In this document: positions 35,662 through 43,360 of the stretch, in pieces
Layout: every line of letters starts with the position of its first letter
How positions within the stretch are numbered: the first letter of the stretch is position 1
Assembly (NCBI GenBank): GCA_016710275.1
Contig: JADJXS010000001.1
Span: 62,001-126,000 of the forward strand
Length of the DNA: 64,000 bases
Source: Phycisphaerales bacterium
GTDB taxonomy: Bacteria; Planctomycetota; Phycisphaerae; UBA1845; Fen-1342
Direction: 5' to 3'
The notes under the pieces: generated by a model
What the model was told of the DNA's origin: nothing
The model's database searches: none
The model's input: only the letters and a program-made list of their open reading frames with translations
Made by a program: the position numbers and the translations under genes

Positions 35662-36466
35662 AGCGTTCCGGCTCGACGAATTCGACGGGGTCCACGTCCT
35701 CATTCAGGAAGCGGGCGCCCAGCCGGCGGAACCGCTGCGGATTGTCGCTCACGAAGCAGCGCATGCTACCGCGTGCGCTCTGCGCGGACAACATGCTCAG
35801 CGCCGCCAGCGCCTGCTGCACCTGCAGCGCCGCCTCGCGCCCGCTGTCGACAATCGCCACGTCCGGACCCAGCGCCGCCGCAATCGCCTCCCGCAACAGC
35901 GGGTAATGCGTGCAGCCCAGCACCACCGCGTCCACCCGGCGGCTGCGCAGCGGCGCGAGATACCCCTCGGCGATCAGCCGCACGGCGGGATCGTCCGTTT
36001 CGCGGCCCTCCTCGGCCAGCGGCACGAACAGCGGGCAGGCGATGGCCTCGACCTCGGCGTCGCGTCGCGCTGCGCGGACGGCGGCGGGATAGGCGCCGCT
36101 GGCGATCGTGGCCTCGGTGGCGAGGATGGCGATGACGCCGTCGCGCACGAGGCGGGCGGCGGCGGCGGCCGATGGCTCGAGCACGCCGACGACCGGGACG
36201 GGCAACTCGCGCGTCAGCTCGTTCATGGCCAGGGCGGAGGCGGTGTTGCAGGCCACGACCATCAGCTTCGGCTCGAACGGCATCAGGAAGCGGGCCACGT
36301 CGAGCGAGAAGGCGGCGACGGTGCGCTGCGACTTCGAGCCGTAGGGCACGCGCGCGGTGTCGCCGAAATAGACGAGATTCTCCGCGGGCAGCAGGCTGCG
36401 CAGATGCCGCACGACGGTCAGCCCGCCGATTCCGGAATCGAAGACGGCGATCGGTCGCGTGCTCAC
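35624..36466 (-). CDS. murI: Glutamate racemase
   Basis: A 280-residue cofactor-independent racemase supplying D-glutamate for peptidoglycan. The two catalytic cysteines are in VVACNTASALAMN and LGCTHYPLL, and the start region RPIAVFDSGIGGLTVVRHL and FGDTARVPYGSKS are typical. The start is taken as GTG 36466, because GGAGG lies 6 bases before it; the ATG two codons earlier would abut the Shine-Dalgarno with no spacer. It is followed by an overlapping HEAT lipoprotein gene. Presence of MurI is in line with reports of peptidoglycan in planctomycetes. The racemase assignment is firm. Confidence 0.94.
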   Translation of the reverse strand: MSTRPIAVFDSGIGGLTVVRHLRSLLPAENLVYFGDTARVPYGSKSQRTVAAFSLDVARFLMPFEPKLMVVACNTASALAMNELTRELPVPVVGVLEPSAAAAARLVRDGVIAILATEATIASGAYPAAVRAARRDAEVEAIACPLFVPLAEEGRETDDPAVRLIAEGYLAPLRSRRVDAVVLGCTHYPLLREAIAAALGPDVAIVDSGREAALQVQQALAALSMLSAQSARGSMRCFVSDNPQRFRRLGARFLNEDVDPVEFVEPERYATSAATALPPA

Positions 36467-36472
36467 GAACAT

Positions 36473-36477
36473 CCTCC
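36473..36477 (-). promoter_or_regulatory. Shine-Dalgarno deciding the murI start
   Basis: On the minus strand this is GGAGG. The spacer to GTG at 36466 is 6 bases, while the ATG at 36472 would directly follow it. This favours the GTG as the real start. Confidence 0.65.
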
Positions 36478-36610
36478 ATGACCGGCCCGATACTTCGCGT
36501 GACGAGCCGTGCCTGCCGAGGCGCGCATTGTAGGGCGAATTCGTCGGCCGAGCTGGGCTACGCCATTCGCGGCCGGCAGGAGAAAGCGGCCGGTGGCGTG
36601 CCTTCGCGGC

Positions 36611-36652
36611 TGGTGGCATGCGGTTGGTGGCATTCGGTTGGTGGCATGCTTT
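36611..36652. repeat. 14-bp tandem repeat, three copies
   Basis: TGGTGGCATGCGGT, TGGTGGCATTCGGT and TGGTGGCATGCTTT follow one another exactly. The third copy runs into the flanking direct repeat. Confidence 0.75.
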
Positions 36653-36751
36653 CGCGGTACTCCGCGTAAGCATGCAGGGGTAGGGTGCGTTCGGACCGCG
36701 GCCGGTTGGTGCGATGCATGCGCGACGCATCGTGCGGTTCGAGCGCACCAT
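36644..36751. repeat. Flanking direct repeat, left copy
   Basis: The first 85 bases (36644-36728) differ at only two positions from 38989-39073, and weaker similarity continues for about 23 more bases. It opens with the hairpin GCATGCTT...AAGCATGC, whose inner stem is CGCGG/CCGCG. Together the two copies bracket the AIPR gene in the same orientation. Confidence 0.85.
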
Positions 36752-36765
36752 CTGCGGTCGAAGGC

Positions 36766-36897
36766 GAATGTCTCTTCCTCGGCGCAGCCGGCACAAAGCG
36801 CGGCAACGGCGATTGGAAGGCCGGCTACCACTTCGCATCCAGCCCGAACGTGACGGGCCTGACTGTGGTCGACATCACTGGCATTAACAAGGAGGAT
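36766..36897 (+). pseudogene. Fragment of a phage-type protein gene
   Basis: One plus-strand frame translates to a coherent stretch, ECLFLGAAGTKRGNGDWKAG then YHFASSPNVTGLTVVDITGI, with no start and no matching continuation. It resembles the middle of a small protein family that I associate, from memory, with planctomycete prophage regions; in those the next residues are usually KKGW followed by an aromatic stretch. Here the sequence departs after NKE, at the point where the bases read GGATTCGAACC. The protein-like composition contrasts with the repeat sequence on either side. I take it as a remnant left by recombination beside the AIPR gene; the phage identification is unverified. Confidence 0.35.
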
Positions 36898-36950
36898 TCG
36901 AACCAGTGGGCGCGCCCGGGGTGTATTCGGCGTGCATTTACGCGCGCGTG

Positions 36951-38681
36951 TCAGTCCGCGGACCAACGCTGGTGGAACGCACCAAGGGGGGCTCTCATGG
37001 ATTCGAGTAGCGCCGCGCTGTTCGGCATGCCCGGCAGCATCCCAGCGACTGTACCCGCGACGAGCATTTGGCCCTGCACGGCCTGAATGCTCTTAAGCCA
37101 GTTCTGAGGGCTGAAGACTTTTCCCGCAATCTGCGCGGTATTCACCGCGGCCTGTAGCGCGTTCTCAAGGCAATTGGCTGCAAGCGGCAGAATCCCGCTC
37201 GCCTGCTTCGTCGCCTCCAGTGTGAAATGAGGCTCGATGACCAAATTCGGCTGCCTGTTGACGCCCGCGAAGATCGACGACACTGAGAACAGGAGGTGGT
37301 ACTTGACGTACGCGCGACCGGCTTTCAGCACGTCGTTTAGCGCGAGGTTCGGCCATGCACCGTCAATCGCATTAAGCCAAGTTTGCAAAGCAAGAGTGTT
37401 CGCAGGGTCGTATCCCGTGCGAAAAATCGTCTTGTAGTGCTCGTCAAAAAGCTTCTTCTCGTTGTACGAGATGTTCGGGCGCTGGCAATGCCATGCCATA
37501 ATCATCTTGGCGAGGATAGCGACATCAACGGTTTTTTCCGTGTCGCGGTCGGCCGGGCGCTCTTCACCGCGTTTCGTCAGGAAGCATCCATCCACGTACT
37601 TCGCTTCATAGGCGCGCTTCAGCCCGATCATCACCTTGTCATTGGAGCGTAGGTCACGCGGTTTGACTGCGCTTTGGGAGTTCGTGTTGACGCTAATACG
37701 GTCGCCCATCGCCCGGTCGGGGATCTCGTAGAGGCGAAACAGGATAAATGCGTTCCTTGCCTGATCCGTCCTGACGCGCTCGGACGAACTGAAGATCGTT
37801 GAAATGGACTGGCAGCCGTTTACGACACTCAGACCTCTTACGGTGAGCATCTTCCTGTCGGTGCTGACTTCAAGCGTATCGCATAGCGCGGTAACGCCGT
37901 TATGGTAGTAGAAGAAATCCCGAACGCGGTCGCTGTGAATAGTCGCGCGCATCGCGCGATTGACCTTGTTCGTGCTGCCAAGCGACTGGCGAACATTCTT
38001 TCGGAACAGCCGCCCGTCGATAATGCCCGGAAAGCGAAGGCACTCGGCTAGCGGGAGCATCGTAATCACGATTTGCTGCTCACCGTTTCGTGTAACAAGG
38101 GTACTGGTCGGTTCCACGACGATAGTATGGTCCAGCGACGGCAGTTCCATCGCCTCGGCCTCGGCCAGCCTGAGTTGCAGGACTTCGGTATCGACAAGGT
38201 GCAGACCAGCCGCGAAGTCGTCAGACTCCTCTAGGCGATCCGTGAACGCCTTCATGTCCGCCTTGGCGGCGTCCGTGAGCGTGCCAGTGGTCAGCAATTC
38301 GAAATCGACGCGGTACTCGTCCTCAAGCGCGCGCCTCACCGCCTCGAGTTTCTGCTTGAGCTTGTCGTTGCAATCCTGCTGGAGTGTTTCAAGGTCTTGG
38401 AGACGCGCCCAAGCGCCCAGCACTTCGCGCAACGGTTCACCGTCAACCAAGCCCTCGGCAATGAACTTTCCTTGAACGATGACAATCCGGCGTTCGTCAT
38501 CATCTACGATTACCGCGTCGATCTGCTTGTCATTGGCGCCGTCGGTGATGTCGTCTCGCGTGGTGATCCGGTCGCGCAGCATGACGCGCCGGAGATACCA
38601 CGCCATGAAGCGCTGCCCGTCGTTCGGGAAGTTCTGTTGATAATATGTGTCGGTGATTTCCCGCCGAATTTGGTTGAGCAT
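36951..38681 (-). CDS. AIPR-family (abortive infection phage resistance) protein
   Basis: A 576-residue protein of the AIPR family, known from abortive-infection systems on plasmids and in defence islands. The N-terminal part holds a nuclease-like core: NDKQIDAVIVDDDERRIVIV with D55, then QGK at 70-72, the D...(E/Q)xK arrangement of restriction-type nucleases. Family-typical stretches follow: FFYYHNGVTALCDTL, VVNGCQSISTIFSS and ISVNTNSQSAVKPRDLRSND. The ATG at 38681 lies directly before the conserved region; upstream sequence is repeat-like. GC is visibly lower than in the flanks, and direct repeats lie on both sides, so the gene is probably acquired. No partner toxin, antitoxin or methylase is in the window. 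Role in phage defence is inferred. Confidence 0.85.
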   Translation of the reverse strand: MLNQIRREITDTYYQQNFPNDGQRFMAWYLRRVMLRDRITTRDDITDGANDKQIDAVIVDDDERRIVIVQGKFIAEGLVDGEPLREVLGAWARLQDLETLQQDCNDKLKQKLEAVRRALEDEYRVDFELLTTGTLTDAAKADMKAFTDRLEESDDFAAGLHLVDTEVLQLRLAEAEAMELPSLDHTIVVEPTSTLVTRNGEQQIVITMLPLAECLRFPGIIDGRLFRKNVRQSLGSTNKVNRAMRATIHSDRVRDFFYYHNGVTALCDTLEVSTDRKMLTVRGLSVVNGCQSISTIFSSSERVRTDQARNAFILFRLYEIPDRAMGDRISVNTNSQSAVKPRDLRSNDKVMIGLKRAYEAKYVDGCFLTKRGEERPADRDTEKTVDVAILAKMIMAWHCQRPNISYNEKKLFDEHYKTIFRTGYDPANTLALQTWLNAIDGAWPNLALNDVLKAGRAYVKYHLLFSVSSIFAGVNRQPNLVIEPHFTLEATKQASGILPLAANCLENALQAAVNTAQIAGKVFSPQNWLKSIQAVQGQMLVAGTVAGMLPGMPNSAALLESMRAPLGAFHQRWSAD

Positions 38682-38988
38682 GGATCGCCCTATTCGCCGA
38701 TTGTCGCCGTCAGCATCGCGCGCCGCGGGACGACTTCGACGTGCGAGTTGCCTCATCGCAGCACACATAGCACGGACTTGCCGCCCTGCGGGCCGTCGAA
38801 GTCCCGCGCGTCGGGCGCGGGTATCGACGGCGAGGAACGCCAGTTCGCCCGTATCGACCGGCGAACAGGCGGCGGACCTAAACGGCAATTGTCGCGGTCG
38901 CCTCACGCCCCGTCAATGGGCGAGCGGGCCGTGGAGCGCGGCGCCCGGTGGACGGAGCGGCGCGCCGCATGGGTGAAACTGTCCGGGG
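38682..38988. other. Upstream region of the AIPR gene
   Basis: About 300 bases without a gene. An imperfect inverted repeat is present: GACTTCGACG near 38730 and CGTCGAAGTC near 38800. A segment like the GGAGCGGCGCGCCG unit of the later minisatellite occurs near 38950. No clear promoter was found. Confidence 0.4.
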
Positions 38989-39098
38989 GCATGCTTTCGC
39001 GGTAATCCGCGTAAGCATGCAGGGGTAGGGTGCGTTCGGACAGCGGCCGGTTGGTGCGATGCATGCGCGACGCTTCGAGCGGTCCGAACGCACCCTAC
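38989..39098. repeat. Flanking direct repeat, right copy, with a 17-bp inverted repeat
   Basis: This copy matches the left repeat at 36644. Within it GTAGGGTGCGTTCGGAC (39025-39041) is exactly complementary to 39082-39098 across a 40-base interior. In the left copy the second arm has decayed, so this is the more intact version. The start is also a hairpin (38989-39020). Confidence 0.88.
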
Positions 39099-39119
39099 AA
39101 ATTCTATAAATGCAGGACT

Positions 39120-39368
39120 CCAGGGCCTGAAGGCCCTGGCAACGATCGTGCGCCCTTGCGGGCGGAGCGCATGCTTACGCTGAGTACAGCGAAAGCATGC
39201 CACCCGGCAAGTAGCATCGGGCTTCTGCCCGATGCACTGCACCGCCCGGAAGGGCGGTGCCACGATGCGCCCTTGCGGGCGAAGGCATGCCGACGCAAAG
39301 CCGTCGGCATGGCGCCCAACGCCCTGTGGACCAGGAGCATGCTTACGCGGAGTACCGCGAAAGCATGG
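39120..39368. repeat. Array of eight short perfect hairpins
   Basis: In 249 bases there are eight separate palindromes: 39120-39139 (9-bp arms), 39151-39164 (5), 39169-39200 (8 plus an inner 5), 39214-39235 (9, loop TTCT), 39239-39260 (9, loop GGAA), 39268-39281 (5), 39286-39311 (10) and 39337-39368 (7 plus inner). The third and eighth are versions of the GCATGCTT...AAGCATGC hairpin also seen in both flanking repeats. The rest have unrelated stem sequences. Confidence 0.8.
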
Positions 39369-39379
39369 CACCCGGCATG

Positions 39380-39474
39380 GGCGGAGCGGCGCGCCGTCGA
39401 CGGAGCAGGGCGCACCGTCGACGAAGCAGGGCGCGCCGTCGACGGAGCGGCGCGCCGTCGACGGAGCGGCGCGC
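39380..39474. repeat. Degenerate 19-21-bp minisatellite
   Basis: About four and a half copies of a unit built on GCGCGCCGTCGACGGAGC, varying in spacing and by one or two bases. A related piece is near 38950. All frames through it are Arg/Ala-rich and non-coding in character. Confidence 0.7.
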
Positions 39475-39530
39475 TCCGCAGCCGGAGCAACCGACACATG
39501 AGCGGCTGCAGCGCCAGCCCGCCCGCCCGC

Positions 39531-40139
39531 CTACTTCGTCTCCTTCCGACCCGGGTTGCGCAGCGCGTCCAATTCCGCCCGCAGCGACGAAATCTGCTCG
39601 CTGTCGCGGGCCTGCGCAGCCGCGTCCTCCGCATCAATCAGCCGGTCCAGCTCATCATCGCTGACGGCGTCCGCGGCGCTGACCGCGGTGTCCGCCGCGG
39701 CCCCCTGCTCCACCGCGTCCAGAAACAGGCCCATCCGCTCCTCCATCGTCTGGCTGCGGGCCATCGCCTGTTCCCAGTTCATCTGCACCTTCGCCACGTC
39801 CGTGCGGCCGTACAGCTCGGAGACCGCGGCCGCCATCATCGACATCGCCTCGGAAAAATCGGCGACCGCCTCCGCCTGGCGCTTCACCAGCAGCGCATGC
39901 CGCACCGCCAGCAACTGCCGCTCCAGCAGCTTGCGAATCGCGGCGGTCTTGCGGAGCGAATTGCGGATGAACTGGTAGGCCGCGGTGTCGCCGATCTCAC
40001 GGGCGTGGCGGGCGTTGCGGACGAATTCATCCGCGAACTTGTTCTGCTCGGCCACGGCCTTCTCAATCCGCCGGATGCCCTGGCGGATCTTGATGTCGCG
40101 CTCGATCGCCCGTTCCTGCTTCGACTTGAACAGCCCCAT
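39531..40139 (-). CDS. ESCRT-III/Snf7-like charged helical protein
   Basis: A 202-residue, almost entirely helical protein. It begins MGLFKSKQERAIERDIKIR, has a long basic first helix (about 8-48), a second helix pair (51-100) with RKTAAIRKLLERQLL and AEAVADFSEAMSMMAAAVSE, a helix 116-145 with NWEQAMARSQTMEERMGLFL, and then an acidic tail. This layout, basic core then acidic C-terminus, is that of eukaryotic CHMP/Vps2/Snf7 proteins. The end, LRAELDALR (186-194), resembles the MIM1 motif by which ESCRT-III proteins bind the Vps4 ATPase. It lacks the long uninterrupted hairpin of PspA/Vipp1. It probably polymerises on membranes; that is inference. No Vps4-like gene is in the window. It is divergent from lpxB and has repeats downstream. 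Confidence 0.6.
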   Translation of the reverse strand: MGLFKSKQERAIERDIKIRQGIRRIEKAVAEQNKFADEFVRNARHAREIGDTAAYQFIRNSLRKTAAIRKLLERQLLAVRHALLVKRQAEAVADFSEAMSMMAAAVSELYGRTDVAKVQMNWEQAMARSQTMEERMGLFLDAVEQGAAADTAVSAADAVSDDELDRLIDAEDAAAQARDSEQISSLRAELDALRNPGRKETK

Positions 40140-40544
40140 GCCGCGGGTCTCCCGTCTGCAACCACCGGCCGCACACCGGCAGCGCCCAGCGCAACTCCAC
40201 ACGCTGCGCGATAGCGCTTCCGGCGCGAACGTGCGCCCAGCGCGATCGCGCACGCGGCTCGGAGTCGCGCCGCCGCCGGCCTCGGCCGGTGTCGCTGACA
40301 TCAGTGTAGCAGGCGCCGGGGGGGACGCCGGGATGCAGGACCACCATCGCCCGGAATTCGCGGCCGGGTCCGGCTGTTCGGGCGGGTTCGCCGCACCGAG
40401 CTCGTCATCCGCGGGTGCGCGGCGTGAACGGAGCGGCGACGGTTCGGCCGGAATGGTGTGCACGGCGGGCCATGCCGCTGTTCAGAGGCGATTGCACACC
40501 GCGGGCGGGCGGTTGGCCGCCTCCGCCGGTACGCTGTCCGGGCG
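40140..40544. other. Divergent intergenic region between the ESCRT-like gene and lpxB
   Basis: About 400 GC-rich bases. I see no gene, clear promoter motif or repeat in it. Confidence 0.35.
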
Positions 40545-41705
40545 ATGGCGGATGTATTCATCTCCGTAGCCGAGGCCTCCGCGGACGAGCACGCCGCGCA
40601 CCTGATCCGTCGCGCTCGCGAGCGATTTCCCGGCATCCGCTTTTTCGGACTGACCGGGCCGCACATGCGCGCGGCCGGGGCGGACTCACTGGCCGACCTC
40701 ACCGGCGGGGCGGTCATGCTGGACCGCGTGGTGGGGCGGATCGGGGCGGGGTTGCGGCTGGCGCGGCAGGTGGAGCGAAGCTGGGAAGCGCGGCGGCCGG
40801 ACGCGGTGGTGCTGCTGGATTCCTCGGCGCTGCACCTGGGGCTGATCGAGCTGGGGCTGCGCGGGTTAGCGGGGCGTGCCCGGCGGCGCGGGCTGCCGGT
40901 GCTTTATTTCATCGCGCCGCAGACGTGGGCGTCGCGCAGCTACCGCGAGCGCTGGCTGCGCAGCGACGTGACGCGCGTGGCCTGCCTGTACCCCTTCGAG
41001 GAACAGCGGCTGCGCGCGGCCGGCGTGAACGCCGTCTGCGTCGGTCAGCCGCTGTTCGAGCGGCTGCGGGCGGAGCCGCCGGATGCGGGCCGGACGGCGG
41101 CGCTGCGCGACGGTGCGGCGCGGGTGGTGTCGCTGATGCCGGGGTCGCGCGAACACGAGATCCGCCGGCTGCTGCCGCTGCAACTCGGAGCGGTGCGGCT
41201 GCTGCGACGGACGGGTTTGAGCATTCGAGCGCTGGTGTCCTGCGCGAGCGCGGACCGGCGGCCGGAGCTGCTGGCGGAGGTGGGGCGGCAGCGGGTGGAT
41301 GCGGAGGTGGTGGTCGGGGATCCGGCCGAGCTGATCGCGGCGGCGGACCTGGTGCTGGTGAAATCGGGGACGGGTACGCTGGCGGTGGCGGCGCAGCGCA
41401 AGCCGATGATCGTCACCTATCACGCCGGTGCGCTGGGGCGGCTCTACCGGCCGATCGGGCGGCGCGTGCTGGGCACGCCACACCTGGCGATGCCGAACAT
41501 TCTCGCCGGCCGGCGGATCGTGCCGGAGCTGATGATCGACCCGACGGCCGAACAGATCGCGACGATCGCGGGGATGCTGCTGCGCGATGAGGGATGGCGG
41601 CGGCTGATGGTCGCGCAACTGGATGAGACGATCGGGCCGCTGGAGCAATCGCGGCCGATGGACCGCGTGTGCGATCTGCTGGGGGAGCTGCTCGCGGGTC
41701 GATGA
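40545..41705 (+). CDS. lpxB: Lipid-A-disaccharide synthase
   Basis: A 386-residue GT-B enzyme that condenses UDP-diacylglucosamine with lipid X to make the lipid A disaccharide. The N-terminus has the family motif SVAEASADEHAAHLI; PQTWASRSYRERWL follows, and the donor site shows SLMPGSREHEIRRLLP and VKSGTGTLAVAAQRKPMIV. The ATG at 40545 is followed directly by the family motif. Length is typical. Its presence is evidence for an outer membrane with lipid A. The other lpx genes are not in the window, so it is probably a single-gene unit or the end of a dispersed pathway. Confidence 0.93.
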   Translation: MADVFISVAEASADEHAAHLIRRARERFPGIRFFGLTGPHMRAAGADSLADLTGGAVMLDRVVGRIGAGLRLARQVERSWEARRPDAVVLLDSSALHLGLIELGLRGLAGRARRRGLPVLYFIAPQTWASRSYRERWLRSDVTRVACLYPFEEQRLRAAGVNAVCVGQPLFERLRAEPPDAGRTAALRDGAARVVSLMPGSREHEIRRLLPLQLGAVRLLRRTGLSIRALVSCASADRRPELLAEVGRQRVDAEVVVGDPAELIAAADLVLVKSGTGTLAVAAQRKPMIVTYHAGALGRLYRPIGRRVLGTPHLAMPNILAGRRIVPELMIDPTAEQIATIAGMLLRDEGWRRLMVAQLDETIGPLEQSRPMDRVCDLLGELLAGR

Positions 41706-41777
41706 GCCGCGCGCGGCATGCGAATTGCCTTCTGGCGGCGCAGCCGGGAAACATCACACCGATGATCGAATCGCCGC

Positions 41778-43142
41778 CTACAAAGCAGCAGCGCCCGGCG
41801 GCGCCGGCTCGCGCGCGGCCTCGGTGCGGTTGACGCAGGCGGCGATGACGATGTCGCCGGTGACGTTGACGACGGTGCGGCACATGTCGAGCACGCGATC
41901 AACGCCGACGATGATGCCGATGGCGCTGGCGGGAGCACCGTAGGAGGCGGCGACCAGGGCGATGAAGGGCAGCGCACCGCTCGGCACGCCGGCGGTGCCG
42001 ATGCCGGCGAGGATGCAGATCAGCATCAGGCCCAGTTGCTGGCCGAGATCCAACTGAATGCCGAAGACCTGGCAAAGAAACAGGACGGTGATGCCTTCAT
42101 AGAGGGCGGTGCCGTTCTGGTTGGCCGTTGCGCCGATGGTGAGGACGAAGTTCGAGACGTCGGGCCGCAGGCCCAGCCGCGTCCGCGCCACGCGCAGCGC
42201 GGTCGGGAGGGTGGCGTTTGACGATGACGTGGCGAAGGCGGTCAGCGTGACCTCGCTGATGCGCGAGAAGAAGCGCCCCGGCGACATGCCCCCCAGCGAC
42301 CAGATGGCGATGCTGTACACCACGAAATACTGGATCAGCATCGCGCCCAGCGCCGTCGCGACGAACCAGCCCAGCAGCTTGAGCACATCCACCCCCACGG
42401 TGGCGGTGAGGCCGAACATCAGGCCGGCCACGCCGATCGGCGCGAGGCGCATGGCGAACTGAATGATCCCCATGCAGGCGTCGAAGATGCCCTCCAGCAC
42501 GGCCAGCAGCGGCGCCGCGCGCGCGGGGTTGAAAAGCAGCGCCGTGCCGATCGCCAGCGCGAAGAACATGACCGCCAGGATTCCGCCGCCGGGGGAGCTG
42601 CCGTCGGTCGCGCCGACCAGCTCGCGCAGCGGATTGCGCGGGATCAGGTCGAGCAGCGCATCGCGCGTGCTCTTGCCGGACCGGGCGCGCTGCATGGTCT
42701 GTTCGGCTTCATCGGCGTAGCGGGCGACCAGCTCCTCGCGCGTCTCGGGGCTGATGGCCGAACCGGGCTGAATCGTGTTGGCCAGCGAGAGGCCGATGAT
42801 CACCGCCAGGCCGGAAAGCAGCACCGTGAACCCGAAGGACTTGGCGCCGACGCGGCCCAGGCGGCGCGCGTCACCCAGCCCGGCCACGCCCAGAATCAGG
42901 GCCGACACCACGAGCGGAACGACGATCATGAAGATCAGGCGGAGGAAAATCTCGCCGACGGGCTTGGCGATGTTCGCGACGGCCCAGGTGAGATTGGGAT
43001 GGTCCGCACCGTCCTCGCCGGGCGGGAGCATGGCCTTGGCGATCAATCCGCCGATCGCCCCGATCAGCAGGCCGGCGAAGATGTACCAGTGATTCGCGAT
43101 AGAGCGCCGGGCGGGAGCTTCGATCGGCGGCGCGTCGGTCAT
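41778..43142 (-). CDS. Dicarboxylate/amino acid:cation symporter (DAACS family)
   Basis: A 454-residue sodium- or proton-coupled importer of the GltP/DctA family. The protein is predominantly hydrophobic, with the family hairpin ATSSNATLPTALRVARTRLG, the TM7 substrate-site region TIGATANQNGTALYEG (NQNGT replaces the commoner NMDGT) and the TM8 region VDRVLDMCRTVVNVTGD. The ATG at 43142 has GGAGA 8 bases upstream. It brings in glutamate, aspartate or C4-dicarboxylates; which one cannot be read. A large periplasmic-type insert of ~60 residues lies between early helices (EEADERIMQRARS-like charged region). It is convergent with lpxB across about 70 bases. Confidence 0.9.
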   Translation of the reverse strand: MTDAPPIEAPARRSIANHWYIFAGLLIGAIGGLIAKAMLPPGEDGADHPNLTWAVANIAKPVGEIFLRLIFMIVVPLVVSALILGVAGLGDARRLGRVGAKSFGFTVLLSGLAVIIGLSLANTIQPGSAISPETREELVARYADEAEQTMQRARSGKSTRDALLDLIPRNPLRELVGATDGSSPGGGILAVMFFALAIGTALLFNPARAAPLLAVLEGIFDACMGIIQFAMRLAPIGVAGLMFGLTATVGVDVLKLLGWFVATALGAMLIQYFVVYSIAIWSLGGMSPGRFFSRISEVTLTAFATSSSNATLPTALRVARTRLGLRPDVSNFVLTIGATANQNGTALYEGITVLFLCQVFGIQLDLGQQLGLMLICILAGIGTAGVPSGALPFIALVAASYGAPASAIGIIVGVDRVLDMCRTVVNVTGDIVIAACVNRTEAAREPAPPGAAAL

Positions 43143-43360
43143 GGCGGGAATCTCCGTCGGGCACGCGCCCGGGCGGCATTGTGACGCACGAGGGCGGCTG
43201 CGCCAGCACGGCAGGGGCGGAATTCCGCGCAAACCCTGCGCGGCGGCGGGGTGGAAGGCGGGCGCGCAGCGCTGCCGATAAGCGCTACAGGAAGTCGTAC
43301 GCGCCCTGCATTCCACGTCGGATCGGGCCGGAACGGATCAGATCAGAAAGGAACACACTG

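Larger units (their letters stand above)
36478..36950. other. Repeat-bearing spacer between murI and the AIPR gene
   Basis: Roughly 470 bases with no intact gene. It holds a 14-bp tandem repeat, one copy of the direct repeat that flanks the AIPR gene, and a phage-like coding fragment. The palindrome GGGCGCGCCC near 36910 lies just past the AIPR stop, without a T-run. Confidence 0.6.

Noticed and set aside
36885..36910. GGATTCGAACC, the complement of a tRNA T-loop motif, as a possible tRNA or attachment site
   Set aside because: The T-stem does not pair beyond two bases, no acceptor or anticodon arms were found, and no second copy exists across the AIPR gene.
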